Source: Sympetrum striolatum
Taxonomy: Eukaryota; Arthropoda; Insecta; Odonata; Libellulidae
Length of the DNA stretch: 64,000 bases
Assembly (NCBI GenBank): GCA_947579665.1
Contig: OX388343.1
Coordinates: 99,081,657 to 99,145,656, forward strand
Direction: 5' to 3'
The notes under the pieces are model-generated. The model saw only the letters and a list, made by a program, of their open reading frames with translations, was not told the origin of the DNA and made no database searches. Below are positions 10,768 to 24,882 of this stretch, piece by piece. Position 1 is the first letter of the stretch. Each line of letters starts with the position of its first letter. The position numbers and the translations under genes are program-made.

Positions 10768-13700
10768 TCACTGACTGCCAATATTGATAATTCTCTCTAT
10801 TTGATATGTATAACCATAGATCCTTCATAAAAGCGATTCTATCGCGTATCAGAACATTTATTTCAATTAAGAAAAGAGTATTGAGATATCTTAAAGAAAA
10901 CCATTTCCTCTAAAACTTTTCAACATCCGGAGGTTCTTCGCCCGGATATGATTCGGGTTTCCCTAAAACTGCCTTCCGTTGAAATGGCTGAACATAGATC
11001 GCTATCTTCAGTCAAAGCACTCTCGTGGCATAATACAGCTGCTCAGTGCAACACAGACCACCACTTGTGACGTCGGAGGCCATTTTGCTGCAATTCCATA
11101 GCTAGCAGTCGCTTGGGGACGCACACTCGTCGGGAGATGAAAGAGTGATGGCTCTAACGTGGTGCAGAAACACGGGTACCTAGACCCCCTCGGGACATTT
11201 TAGCTCGGCGTTCCAAAGAGCGGGCTGTGAGATATCGCCCGGTCGAAAATCTCATCTCTTTGGATTCGTCATCGTGTCAACGGATTCCTCTTTTTTCAAA
11301 CTCGCGACTGCTAAATAATAATGTATTGTATGGGTGAATTCATTCCAGTTAAAAAAACACATACTTAGTGTAGTGTAGTGAATGTTTGTCGTGTATATGA
11401 CTAGTTTGAAACTATTTTCAAATTCATTTTTTATGAAGTCATAATTGGTTGAGTATTCGAAAAATAATTTGATTGGAAAAATCTGAATAAAAAATTGCAT
11501 AAAATTCAATATTATTTCTATTGCTTACAAATTGCCACCTTTTCTTACAAGCATTAATTTTTGGATTTGAAAAAAATCTGCATGCATATTAAAAAAAACC
11601 CTGCTTATAAAAGTGAAATATCCAGCAAATGTACCGTGATAGATTCTAAATATTTAATTGAAATCGATGAATAGGACAAATAAACCATTCCTGCTGATAA
11701 AACGACTACATTCGTGAGAATTATTAATGTCTAAATGGGGTGCCTAGATGAATGAAAATAATTATATTTCTCGAGTTGCTAATGATTTACAACTACTCAT
11801 AACAAATAATACAGAGTAATTACGTAGGGTTCAATAATGACTTAAGTGTACGGCAATGGAAGAGCAAATTTTAATAGACATTAGTATACATGAAAGCTTG
11901 TGCTACAGCTAAAGGCGTTCGAATTAATATTGGAGCCATGCGTACGAGCTAAACATATCTTAACATATCTGTCGAATGATGCCTTCAATATTGCAGTCTA
12001 TTTGTTATCATTGTAATTCTCGAAAAGTACAAAGGTAAGTAAAGCGATTCGAATCTTACCCGTAATCACGGGGAAACATCTGAATGCTGCATGTGATGGA
12101 TAATGGGACTAAGTTCACTGAGGAATGATCCCAGGGGGTTAATAAGACACAGATGTTTGCCCCAGCACTTGGATATAGGTTAGCATGTTCACGCGACGAT
12201 TCCCAGAGGACAACGGCAGATCTGTAATTCCTACATGAGCAGAAGATATATGGCCAACTGGAATGATTAATTACATGTGAAATCACAAATTTATAATCAA
12301 ATGACTCAATCTTTGACTCTATTCCTCTCTTTTAAAAGATAATATACGTCGAATATCGAAAAATAAAGAATAGTCTTAAAACTATGTATAATTATCAACT
12401 TTTGAAAGCCTATCCATTTTACATTCAAATTTTATATATATTAATGAAATAAAATTGAAATGTATTTGTCGCATCCTGCCTTATGTTATTCATAACTAAT
12501 TCTCACTCTTGAAAATTCGGGTATATTGTAAAATAGAAGTTCCACGACGAGCTGTAAGTAATGTAATATCTCTCTTTCGACAATCCATAATGTTAACCCA
12601 TACACGTTTAACTGTCAAGTAATGATGGTTTTGTGCCTTTAATTGGTGAAACTTTTTCATTATCATAGAGAATTACAACCTACTTTGTTTATTCCACAAT
12701 GCAATTTTTACAGAAGCTATTTAACTTTCTTTACCACTTAATATTACCAGATAACAACTGTTATTGTTAATTCAGCAATTTTGTGACATATTTACAGTCA
12801 CTACGAGTTGATGCCGTACAATAACTTTACTCAGCCTAGTTTTCATTAATTTAGAAATACCAAAGTTTTGAAATTGTTCTTAAATTCTATTACACTCAAA
12901 GTGAGTAAGATGTGAGTTTATTTGAGCGTGGTTAACGAGCTGAAGAATTAATTAGTTCATTAATCTAGAGAATTTTAATTTTCTCGTGACACGCATTGAG
13001 TCATACTCATCATCTCCAGTGACAGACAACAAATTCTTCGTGTGGAACTAACAACCTCGGTCCAACAAATAGCTTAAACTACGGATAAGTAGATGATTGC
13101 TTCGTTAAATGATATTTCCGAACTTCTTGCTCTTTTACGGCGATTATTTGGTTTGAAGAAATTATGGCTTCCGTTTTCTTCCTTCATCGTCTTCGAAAAT
13201 TGATTTATTTTTGAATGTTTGAAAGTGTTAGAATGGAAACAACTGTTCGGATAAAATTATCTTTCATAATAATTCGTTATCTTGCATTTGTTAATTCGAA
13301 AACCTCTGCCTCTCCTTACAAGCTTCAATCCAAGGCATGCCGATTTATGCATTTTCTTTAAATTTAAGTTTCACCGTTCAAAATGCACATATAAAATGCT
13401 CTTCATTGCATTTAAACCATCGTGGTATTTCTACGGTCTCATTCCCCATATTCCCTTTAGGATAACATATCGTTTTCCAATTATTCGAATCAGGTTAGTT
13501 ACGCATTCAATGCTTTCATCCTTGTGGATATTCCCAGAGGACATCTTTGGCTGATTTTGCATTATTAAACTGAACCTTATTTTTTGCGAATCGTTTCTAC
13601 TACTATCCCTGTCAAATAGCGAAAGGTCAGTTTTTAATGTAGAAAGATTGACCATTTGCAGCGCATCCAGATGATAAAACTTTAATCCTTCTGTAGAATT

Positions 13701-16700
13701 CGCCGATTCTTTTAAACTTTAATCCGATTCCCTACAATTTTTTCACAACCCAAAAAGGGATGAATTTAACGAGGACCGATAACGCGTCGTCAAAACTTTT
13801 CGAAATCTGAATCAAAAATGAAGCAGAAGGTGTTTCTCTCTCACATTCGCACGTCCGAGCGATCCCTCGGGTGACGCATGCGAACCTCGTCCGGACATCA
13901 ACACTGAACTGCGATCCGAATTTTTAGGCCCTCCCCTTCTCTGTGTTGCTGTCCGAAATCGCAGGGACATCCCTCTCATCGACCCTTTGACGCCTCCCAG
14001 TGCACACTGATTGAGTGCCATAAACGATACCTCCTTCGACGGATGCCTCTCCTTCAGCTGCCACGATTTACACTTCGGCACTCCGTAAATTCTCCACTCA
14101 TCTCCTCCCCGGTAACTCTCTCTGAATGACAAACAATGTCGCCCCACGATAAAAGCTCCTCCGTGGTTTTTAGCGCTTCTGCAGGAAATATACGCCCCGG
14201 TCACATTTATACCTGGGGATATGCGGTACGGAGAGATTACCGCTAACTCGTTGAACCCGCTGAACGTTCTCCGATATTAATGTCGTGAATCACATGGTAG
14301 AGGTACCTCCGATACTATTTTCGGAGTGAAACTTTTCATCGCTTAATTTTGAATGCGTAAAATAATTTTAATAAAGAGTTCATTTTGCACGACAGCTTTG
14401 CGGTTCTAAACTTTCCTTTTACTACTTAAAATCTATTGCTTTCTTTCATAACATTAATTCGATGCAAGATGATTTCTACTGCTACAAAATATACTATAAG
14501 TACTACATTCCCAAAATAAGTACCATTTCCTTTTTTCGCGTGATGATGGTCTTCTATAAAGTCAAGGCCGAATCGCTTGAATTCATTCGCGCCAATGTTC
14601 ATGACATTCATATTTCAACAGCAAATCAAACAGTTTTCATTATCGCTTTACACTCGAAAAATTATGTTTCCTGAATCACATACTGAAGTACTGTATAATA
14701 TCTCATGCAATAAATCTTGCATTGTGCATTCATTGCATCTGAATTTGGATTAAATTTTCCCCGAATAAGATACTAGAGCTTCCACTGTATACGTAATGAG
14801 AAACTAAATTCCAATTTCCCCGAGTTAATGCTACGCAACATCTTTTCTTCAACCCGTCACTTCTCTAAGCATCTGAATCATGGGTATCATCGAAGGATTT
14901 GAACTTGTTCAATTGAAGGCGCTCTTCTTCACATTCCATTTATTCCTGAATCGACTTTCCATCCTCCTCTTTCCTCCCTTCCTAATAGGCCTCTAGGACC
15001 CGCGCTGTTATTGTTTCCTTGCCTCCCCATGTTCCCTAAAGTTTGTTGCCTTCCCTTGGATATTACGTCAAACGCTTTCGATCCCTCTAACCTGCAACCT
15101 CGCAATAAATTTCTCCCGAATGAGGATTCTGTGTGGCAGAAAGTACCCAAAGGCGAAAAGAGGAGAGTTTCAGAAGAGGGAAGAGGAAGATGGCGTTAAT
15201 GAAAGATACGACCGGACTGCTTCTGGATGGAGCTCATTCAGAATCTTCGTCCACATGAGGATAATGAAATAAGTTCCTCAAAGTTATCTAGTTTAGATAG
15301 GTTAGAGATGCAGGTTATGGCGCACAGAATGTCTACAAGTGTTGCCGGAAGTAAAGATTACGAGAACTAAAGATTTCGCGTGTCAAGTAAAAATACAATT
15401 ACATCATTAAAAGCACCATGCACTAATTTTCCAATGAAATGGAAATGGAATTTCTGTGAATTATTTCATATGATCGCTAAAATGTATTGTATAATAGTCT
15501 CAAATTTAGAACGAATTCGAATCAAGTTCAATCAATGAACGAACTGCACCGAGTTTAGGTGTTATGAAGGGGTAAAAATAATGTGATTGTGAGACGAATG
15601 GTATTGGCCGCGGTATGTGTACCATATTATTCAAATTAGCTTCCGTTGGAAAAGGTTTAAGTGTGGAGCGATTGGGCAGGTTTAACTGTCAAAATAAATG
15701 TTCGAGGATAAATTCAGTGTAATCAAATTTGGTCTTCAGATTCCCGGCAAAAGTTTTTAATGGAACATAGAAGAAAAAGATATTCCAAATGAAAAAGAAA
15801 GCGAAACTAAATCAAGGATTATAAAATTGTTTGATTACTCATTTGGATGAGTGACTGAACCCATAACTGGCGGAGGAAATCGCTCGCACTCAACGTACTC
15901 ACAGTAGTAAATTTACAGAATTTTAAATGAGGCAGCAAATTTAACGGAGTAAGGAAAGAAATACGGACAAAGAAGAGGCAAGGAGAAAGAGCTAAACAAA
16001 AGAAGGCAGGAATATGCGTTCGCCATCTTCGTCTCCATAGCAGTCAATCCGACTCTTTGGAGACGCTTGCCAAAGACTTGATTGAACGAAAAACCTCGAT
16101 TGAAAAATAAAAGAGTTTTGGGTGAGTGGCGACGCCTCCATTGACTACAGTCTTTATCGACTCCCAGCAGCCTCTGCTCGCGGAGCGTAAGCTTTAACTC
16201 AATGCTTTAGTTGTGACGTAATGGTGTTCCGGAACTTAATCAAAACGAGAATGCTACAGCAACCACTATAAGAATCTTCCACTTTCGCGCTTTTATTTTA
16301 CTCGGTTTTCATAACCTAAAACTTTAAAACTTGAATTCAAATAATAAACTTATACCATATACCGTATAATTTATAAGAAATTTATTTTGCTCATACTTCG
16401 GAAATATACCATCGTTTTGAGAGATAGGTGTTATTCATTTACGAATACATCGTACATCTTAAATGAAAGAAATATTTTACACAATTTCAATAAGAATATC
16501 ACTTTTTCATCTAAATTGTTCAAAGATACCAGTTAATAAAGAAATATAAATAAATGTGTGCATAAGTCACCTCGAACAACTAGTACGCATCCGCGTATAG
16601 TAAAGGATGAGCCGAACAAGTAGATAAAGAATACCTGCAGCCAGCAACGTGTCTCGTTTCAGGATAGCATTTCGGCGAACTCACAAACTGTTTGTTTACC

Positions 16701-19700
16701 GGTTGTGGCCAAGGCATTTTGACAACGAATCAACAAGGATTGTTGAAAAGGAGAAGAATCAGCCATTTATCTACGACGAGTCTCATGAGTCATCCAGGCA
16801 CCGTAATTCATAATTTCCTGAGGAGTTTAATTTGTTTCTCGTTAATCAACATGCCCGTTTTATGTACGCCCCAAGGCTACTGTAATAAGTTCAATAAAAA
16901 ACACTGACTCGCCTACAGTATTACTAAAATGCGTTTGAACAAAATAATGAAGATATCAATCAATTGAGCTTCAAATTACAACTCTTAAGATAGAAATAAA
17001 ATTCTATTCTAATTTAGTATTACTTCTCTCTTTGAATAAAGATGAATGAAACTTCGTTCAGGCAAAAGAAATTATGGGATGATAGCCAAAAAATCAGGTT
17101 TCATTCTTTAACTTATAAAATATAGATACGATAGATATTTAAGGTAAAGCAGACCGGAGGTGATCTTTTTTCGCAATTTAATGTCGAAGGACACAACTTC
17201 GCAATCGCCTTTATCCACATTAGAACAGATTTTTCTAAATCTTTAATTTAAGCGGAACGCCACTTCGATTTTACATAAATACGCATTCACCCGCCCGAAA
17301 TTCCCTTAATGCTCTTCCTTATGACTTTGGCCTCATCGATCGAGTGTTTCAAAAAATTCTCTCCATTTTTTGAAAAGAGGAGTCGCGCGGCAGGTGTCCG
17401 TGGAAGTGTACGATTGGAGATGAACAGCAGAGGAGAGTGAGAACACAAGGAGGCAAAGAGAATCGATTACTTGAGGGTGTTCGATAAAGCGATTTTACGG
17501 CAGATGGATAGGGCATCCACTCGACGATCTCTAAAAGGAAATATGTTACCGTTTCGGTCCGCTGATGCTTCTAATCCGCTCATCCTCTGCCAATTTCAAA
17601 CGATTCGTCTGCGTCCTAAATCACCTCGGTAAAATATGGAACTCGTATAGATTTAGGGTGGTTACGTCCAAAGGCTTGCATGCGAGGTATTAAACTGATT
17701 TCCTGCACGGAACGAGAGAAGATAGCTTTTCGCGATAGGATGATTAAGTAGTGGAATCTGGATGTTTTTACTAGAATAAAAGACGAGATGGTCGATGACA
17801 TGCTATATTGAAATACGTGTGCTTCAAATGTAGTAAAATACGGCGGTTGCAAAGGAAGTTTTCGGTGAAAAATTCATCGGAAATAAATCTTTGCTGAAGT
17901 GAAGAAAAAGTTTCATGTCAAATGCATCGACATTTTGTAATACGATGGGTGAAATAGTTGAATGTTTTTTAATTTAATCTAATGCTGGAAACAGAAAAAG
18001 GTTTTCTTTGTTTCTATTTATTTTATTTGATGTAATTTAGACAATGGTATTTTATATACTATTTCAATATTCTTTTTAAATAGCATAAGCATATTTGCTG
18101 AAAGTAATAGAATCTACTTTCGGTATAGATTACTCTCCACGATATTAAACCAAAGTCAAAATAAAATGCTCCCCAAATACTCTGATCTCCACTGGTTTCA
18201 AGCTCTAAAGTTTATAGAACACATCATCATGAAATTCTTTAAGAATTTAAAGTTTCAATTAGGCTGCTAAATAAGCTAGTTGAGCCAACGTTAGAAAATG
18301 ATAAACGATTTTCCAACGATGAAAATTGAATGGTTAAATTTAATCGCCAGTCTCTCGCGGAAATTTTTATTCGCTTAATTTCGAGAAATATCGGCACGAT
18401 AATCTATATAACGCGACGCTCAGCTGTTCCGATATCGATCGCGTCGCTGACGCATCGAATTTATTCAAAGATTAACGGAACTCAACCTCGTCAATTTTTA
18501 AACTCCATCAAATTTCGAGATTAACAGGGAGAGATAAAAAAATCGCTCAGGTATCCGCAGTATTTTTTTCCGAACAAACGACTGCGCCTTTAATTGCCTT
18601 CCTGTAACGAGGACGTTTTTCTCTCCTTCTTTATCTGCCTAAACGCTTTTATTCGCAAAAAAAACTCTCGAAATAAGCTCGCAGGTGTACCAAACCAGTT
18701 TTAATTAATTTTAATTAATGGTTTAAAAGAGCTCCTCTAAATCAGTCCCAATTATGACTAAACTGCCCTAAAAGAGAGGCAGGAGAACAAACACTCGGGT
18801 CGTAAGCAGGGTGCGACACCACTTTGGTATCCATCTTTCTTTTCCGTGTTCCTCTTGCCAAAGCTTTCTTTCGGCCGTGTTTGGGTTACTTCATTTTCTC
18901 GCTCAGTACGAGAGAGGGACGGCGTAATTGCTGGCCTCTGTGTGCATCGCTCAAAACGAGTTATTCCGCGACAGTAGCGTGACCGTAGGCAATGCGAGGG
19001 ACAGCACTGAAATGACAAGAAATAGACGAAAGGGAATGGGCAAACGTGATGGAGAAAGGGACGTGCACCGGCTAAAATCATCCCTCACAAGCAGGACCAT
19101 TCTCCCAACCCAAAACCTTGCATTTGCAGGAGAGTATTCTCAACAAGAGATCCGTTCTTTTTTATTCTTGTGTTTTATTCTTTTAAAACTAATCTCACAC
19201 TCGAGAGATGTTCCTAACTTGGACTTTCTCTCGGCGTCCCCGTGAAAAAGGTGTTTAGAATTGTGTTTCCCATCGCAGAATGTGTCCAACCTTTGACTTT
19301 CACTTCGACCCAAAACGAGTGAGCACACAAGTCATGTGCGATGGGTTGTGTTCTATATCTGACCCTGAATCACTCCAACCGATTTTGGTTATTCTGCATG
19401 GCAATTAATTACTTTCTTCTGATCTTAACCTTATACCGATAAACGGTTCAACTTTCACGTTCTACAGCGGGTACAGCAGATAAACTCTCCAAATGATAAA
19501 CGTAAAACTGAACAATTCTTATTCGATGTGTGAGCTAACAATGTTTTGCCTATTGTGTCAACGAAATTTCAAGCTGTACATTTCCTTTTCGAGCTTTATG
19601 AGTGAATTCTGATTTGCTAACACGTTTATGAAATAATGATGTGCTCAGCCAATAGAGACAATCACTTGTACAGTAAATCTATTATTATCTTTCTGTAGGG

Positions 19701-21779
19701 TAACAGTTAATTTTCGATCACAAAGCTTATACATTCGAATTGAAAGAATTTATTGAATTGAGTCCGTAATTAATTTTGACAGAAATCTATTTTTAGACGT
19801 CGTGGAAATTGAGAACTTGATTATTTATTCCTGGAAAGGTCTTCATTTTTTAAATATCCAACCATTCCTTCATCGGTGGCTATAAAAGTTACAAATTTAA
19901 AATATTAAAACCTAGGCTAAAGCTGATTCGAACAGTATAAGTGATATTTTAGGAGTATACTAAAATATTTTTAGATTACCTTTTATAATGGTTTCAGTAG
20001 AATAATGAACTTATTCTTTTTGTGTGATCTATCAATTCATTATTTTTATAAATACTATTTACATTTACATATACAAAATAAACTATTTATTTTTATAAAA
20101 GAAATATCCTTTTGGAATTCCCCTATTTTATAATCTATCCGTACTGTCCTATTGGTGTATCTCTATAATTGTTATCGTAACCACCGAAAGAAAATTTAAT
20201 CGGTAGGCAGTTTGGAAATACTGCTATTTTTATGATGACCACGACATTTATTTGAAATGTTACTGTAATTAAACTTTGGGATCTCGCTGAAGTAAAAAAT
20301 CATCTTTCAATAGAAACCCAAAATGATATTAGAAAAAAATTACTATGTACTTAGAGAAAAATAATTTCTGGGATATAAAGAAGAAATGACTTTTCAGCAA
20401 ATACGTTTTCTCCATACCGCATGATATTTCTGCAATCAATATAATATTTCCATGCATCATTAGAAGCACTTCCTTTAACGGGGAGAAAAATTGGATACAA
20501 AGCTGAGTATCAGTTCTATTAATTTTACATTTGGAAAAGTGACAGTTGCATTTCCGAGTAATACTAAGATATTATACGATTTATCGCTTCATACATGTGG
20601 GATTAGTGATTGGTTAAGCATCAAAGATTACGTTATTGTATTCCAAGGTAGTTAATTCCTCCCCCGTGACCCTAATGGGGGATTAATGCCAGGCATTTTT
20701 CACCGCTCTTGCCATGATGCGCCATTTATCCTCTTTGGACACATTTTACACATCATTAAGCACATTTCAGCGCAGCTCTCAAAAGCATCCAGCGACCTTC
20801 ATTTAATCGCCTGGACGAGCTTTTCTAACATTCATCTAGGCTTAACTTTACCACTTACGATACTATGACGCATAAGCTCTATGGGGTAGAATTATATTCC
20901 ATTTACAAGAAAATAACTTTGCTCTAACAAATAATATATAAGCCCTAGGGATGGATGGAACGTCAACCGGTGGACACACCAAGAGATTGGGATTTTCAAT
21001 TCTAAGAAATCGATTCGATGCTAATGAAGGCGATCCACGCGAAAAAACTGAAGATCGGAGCGAAATGAAATCTCCTTTTTCTGCGATTCATTTTTATTGA
21101 ATTCTTTCCCCGTCCAACGCAAATCCCCAAGCGGCCGATAACTTACCCTCCAACACCTCTGCTTGCTGTTCCCTCGAAAGAGATGGAGAAAAAATTACCG
21201 GAGGACTTGGGCCGGGGGCAATGAGGGCTTTCGGAAAATTAATCTCCCCTTTCGAAAGTGATAAATTGGAGATGTGAAAGATGGGTGCCGAGGGATCCCG
21301 CATTTCCCTGGAGCGCCTGAGGAAGGTGAGGGACCGAAACGGGCGAAAAAATAGAAAAGGGGTTAGCGGATGCGTGGGAAGTTTAAGAGAAGCCGGGAAG
21401 GAGCAGGTGTTATCCCAAGCGGCATTGGCTGATTGGCAGGGCTTTGATGCACGATCGTCCTCCTCGGGACGTGACCACCTGCTTGCTCCCTACGTCCCTA
21501 CGCGAGGAAAAAAAAGAGTGACGAAAAGCGCTCTCCGAAATCTTCCAATTATTTCCGCGGGGATGACAAATGCATCGTGTGGCGTCTCTGAGGAGGTGAG
21601 CTTATGGTATTTGGAATGGATTTTCTTACGAAATAGCGGCCCTCGTGTGGAAGCAATTTGATGACGCACGAGATGAAATTAAAATCTCGTGAGAGGTGAT
21701 GAGAAAAGTTTTAAAAATCCGCATCTCCATTCCACTCTATTGTTCAACCTTTATTTTAATTCGTCTATAATTAATGTCA
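10768..21779. other. Long gene-free stretch with scattered GC-richer patches
   Basis: No feature could be supported over these 11 kb. GC-richer patches at 13.8-14.3, 15.0-15.2, 17.2-17.6, 18.55-19.35 and 21.0-21.7 kb carry open frames (13812-14204 minus, 18758-19081 minus, 18928-19245 plus, 21281-21661 plus with a true ATG). They overlap on opposite strands, have no recognisable domain, no hydrophobic or repeat pattern, and no convincing splice sites. I treat them as chance frames in GC-richer DNA, but 21281-21661 (126 codons) is the least unlikely. Confidence 0.5.
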
Positions 21780-22165
21780 GTTTAGTGAAGTTGATTTATT
21801 TTATCTGATTGTTTTTAGTGTTAGTTATATTTTTCCCCTTTCTTTTTGTACAATTGCTATATCTTCACTGCCTGTCTAACATAATTCTTTTCTTTCTCCT
21901 TCATCAAAAATATAGTTTTCTATCTGTAGGTTTCGCAGGATTTCACACTCCCCCTCTTGTGAGTGTTTTCCTGCAGTGGAATTGTTTTCCTGAGCCCTCA
22001 GCTTAGGTTTTTTTCAATCCTTATATTACTTTTCTTCGTGTACTTTTGCAATCCATCTCTTTCTTTCTGTTTCGCATATGACGATGGGTTAGGTGTAAGA
22101 AGAGACTTTTTAGTTTCAATCTCGCCCGAATAAAGGCCAGTTATTATTATAATTATTCCATCGTC
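21780..22165 (+). mobile_element. Hairpin-ended repeat, copy 2
   Basis: It has the same layout as 5880-6175: a T-rich lead, TTTCACACTCCCCCTCTTGTG with a following GTGTTTTCC, then a GGGTTAGGTGTAAGAAGAG block, CTCGCCCGAATAAAG and a short TTATTATTATAATTATT tail. The last 80 bases match 48555-48632 on the other strand. This supports an interspersed family with a conserved 3' end. No protein-coding remnant is visible. Confidence 0.55.
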
Positions 22166-22682
22166 ATTATTTACATTAGTCATAGAGCTGATTTTGCGTT
22201 AGAAAGAGATGAAATTGGTCGAGCCCAAAAATTATCAGTTATAACTTGGAAACAAAGTTTTGGAATAAAGTAAAAGAATCAGTGGTCTTCGATAGATGAA
22301 TAAGTTTGTAAAATACCACCTTACTCTGGGAGCTAGCAAAATTCTTACTTCGTCAAAGAAATCGTTCAGACTCGCATCATTCTTAAAACTTTCTTTTCTC
22401 ATGTGTGAGAATGGAAAATATTCATCTCTCGCCAGTCTTTTAATGTTTTATAATTGAATAAATTCAATCAAAGAGACTTGACTTTGTGGATTTCCGCTGA
22501 AGAAAGTAGGTTAAAATAATTCTAAAATTTTATTTTAATTACTAACAATTAATTTCATAATTCATTTACTATTTTTACTTTTCATAATTAATTAATTCGT
22601 GATTATTGAGCAATCCTTGAATACTCATATTCCATGGAAAAAATTTAAGGGGATAATTATTTGAAAATATGCAAGTTTAAGG
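22166..22682. other. Gene-free stretch
   Basis: Nothing is recognised in this AT-rich interval. Confidence 0.6.
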
Positions 22683-22775
22683 GGGCTCCCGGATAGTCAT
22701 GTGAACTGCGCGTTTGCTTTGGCGAAAGCGGTCCCGGGTTTGATTCCTGGAGGGAGACAAATGTGCGGAATCACG
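22683..22775 (+). mobile_element. tRNA-derived SINE fragment (family A)
   Basis: A tRNA-like head GGCTCCCGGATAGTCATGTG is followed by a B-box-like GGTTTGATTCC at 22737-22747. The same head and B box occur inverted at 38456-38530, where the A box (TAGCCCAGTGGACAGCG) and B box (GGTTCGATTGCC) are better kept. Mutations in the A box and the lack of a tRNA fold with an acceptor stem mark this as a decayed SINE and not a tRNA gene. Confidence 0.6.
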
Positions 22776-23510
22776 TAAGCTTTTTAAGAAGGAAAGAACC
22801 TTTCCTTCTCTTGTTATAAGCTATAACGATATTCTTTTCATACATTAGGAGCAACCATTCATATCTAAGAAACAAATCTACCTTTAAAGGCAGAAAGAGC
22901 TGTTATTATCACAATTCGGTTTCTATCTGAAAATATTTTTCTTTAATTTTAATTAATGCAAACCATCTTTTTGCTTTCACATTTTTTTCATAAGCATTTT
23001 TAAACGTTTATCCTCCATAATTATCCACATGATATTCGCTCTGTATGTATAATCTGTATAAGTACCCCATCGTTATTTCATTTTTTTAATTCCGAATTAA
23101 ATTCAATTCTCAAATATCTGTAAAGGGATTTCACAATCAATCATTACCAATTTTATTTCATTACTTTACTTTATTTGACTTAAAAGTATTTAGACTATAG
23201 ATTGATTGCCAAGAAAGCCAAGCTTCTATATTACATGACATCATCATCTGAACTTTAAAACCGAATTAATAATAAAGATGAATGACTTACTCATAGTTTG
23301 ATTCTTGATTGGAATGCCGATCAATATATAAATCTTAATAATGCAAGAAAAGCTTACGAATCTTAACGGCTCTTAATTACTAGAGAACCGATAGTGAAGA
23401 GAGATGCATGTCAGAGGTGGAAATGTTTTCATCATATTCCTATGTCAAAATAACAGCATAAGAAGATTGTGTGCATTGTTTACATCTGCATGATGGACAT
23501 GAAGTTTTAA
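22776..23510. other. Gene-free stretch
   Basis: No coding, repeat or RNA signal is seen here apart from the possible 3' tail of the preceding SINE. Confidence 0.55.
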
Positions 23511-23613
23511 TTAGCATAGGAAAGCGTTCAACTTAACCCAAGGTTATACAAGAAGTGAAAAATAGTGATAATAGGTCCCAGCCAAGTCACTATTTTCACT
23601 TCTTGTATATCCT
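23511..23613 (-). mobile_element. SINE tail pair forming a foldback (family B)
   Basis: The segment TTAGCATAGGAAAGCG...CAACTTAACCCAAGG leads into a left arm (23541-23568, AGGTTATACAAGAAGTG...) whose near-complement is at 23587-23613. CCCAGCCAAGTCAC between the arms is the same sequence that follows the B box in the 39.9- and 40.4-kb copies. So this is the 3' tail of the tRNA-derived family B present in both orientations, truncated to almost nothing between. Confidence 0.65.
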
Positions 23614-24306
23614 CACATCTTTATGTTTCCTTTCCACTGAAAATATTTCAGTGGGTGAAACAACTAATTTACTCAGGCATTCAATATATCCATTCCATAC
23701 CGAAAATAGACGATGATCAAGGTTTAGCAAGCAGTCCTACGAGAAACCATGCTGCTTTTGGGATAATTCAATGTGTCTCTAAATACATGGAACAATATCA
23801 AGTAAATTAGCTCACTTTTTGATCCATTCAAGTAGAGCTACTCATGGAAAAGTTTTCTTATCAAGATCCCTTTCATCACTTTGTAGGCCAAGTCGGAGAT
23901 CCTCTTCCTTTTGAATAAGGCTTCAACTTCAGTATAAAAATATACGGTTTCATTTCGATCAACGGATCACTTCCTTAATCGAGCTTAACCTTGAAACCTA
24001 TGAACTTTTCCTATTGTGTTCCGCGTTCTCTTTGAGAGAGGTCCCTAAACGAGAAGGTAAATTTGAAAATGCTTTCAAAAATCCCCGGAAAGAGAACGAC
24101 TCGAGTCCCGCCGAATGGAAAGAGAAAAGCCACGACGCTGAAAACATTTCTTTTGGAAATTGCCGAGAGAATTCCCGGCCATCATTGCTCCATTTCCCTC
24201 CCCATTCTTTCGCATACCCTTTTCATCCTCCAATCCTTTTCACTTTCTCCTCCACTATTGCTTCTTCTCCAATCTCTCCCAAGAAACTCTTCTCCCGATG
24301 CCTATT
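23614..24306. other. Gene-free stretch with overlapping chance frames
   Basis: Three open frames overlap on the plus strand between about 24014 and 24357, in a GC-richer patch that runs into the piggyBac MITE. Three simultaneous frames and Ser/Pro/Phe-rich low-complexity translations argue against coding. Confidence 0.5.
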
Positions 24307-24310
24307 TTAA

Positions 24311-24878
24311 CCCTCGAGTACTCGCGTCTGGGCCGAATCAACCCATGTGAATTTTAAAATTCCATAACTTTTTATTAGTGCTTTTTTACTTCTTCTTTCT
24401 CATAGTAGCTGAGTTTTAGAATGTTCTGAACCAGTCATGCGTTTTAGCCAGGTTGGAAATGGAAGTTTAATTATTTAAACAAATTTTCCTTTGCGGTAGT
24501 ACGTAAAATATTGCATTTTTGACCTTGTTTCCGCCTTAATTTTTAGATATATCATATAAATCTCATATAATTAACAATTATTATTAATATATTAAATTTA
24601 TTTTATTTTTAAACAGTTTACTTTTTATACGTAATATTCCAAATTCATCAGCCACATACTCGGCGTCAGGGATACCGAATTTTTACAGAATATTTTTGCA
24701 ATTTTTAAATAATTATTTTATTTTAATAACTAGGTTAACCATTAATATGACATCATAACTAATGAATTAAACATTTATTCACTGCATTTCGAGACAATTT
24801 TCCCCTTTGGAAGATGTCGGGTTGATTCCACCCAACGCGAGTACTGACGTGACAATTTGGGATGCGAGTACTCGAGGG
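24311..24878. mobile_element. Non-autonomous piggyBac element (MITE)
   Basis: Perfect 15-bp terminal inverted repeats CCCTCGAGTACTCGC lie at 24311-24325 and, inverted, at 24864-24878. Both are flanked by TTAA (24307-24310 and 24879-24882), the target duplication that defines piggyBac, and the ends start with CCC as piggyBac ends do. A further inverted copy of the GAGTACT core with GGTTGATTCCACCC sits inside the right end (about 24821-24846), matched on the left by GGGCCGAATCAACCC. This subterminal repeat is also typical of the superfamily. The 568-bp element has no transposase and must have been mobilised in trans. Confidence 0.88.
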
Positions 24879-24882
24879 TTAA

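Noticed and set aside
13812..14204. 130-codon minus-strand protein
   Set aside because: It starts at GTG, lies in a GC-richer patch, has no recognisable domain and no splice context.
21281..21661. 126-codon plus-strand protein with ATG
   Set aside because: Basic, low-order composition without a domain; overlapping frames exist on the other strand; no support beyond length.
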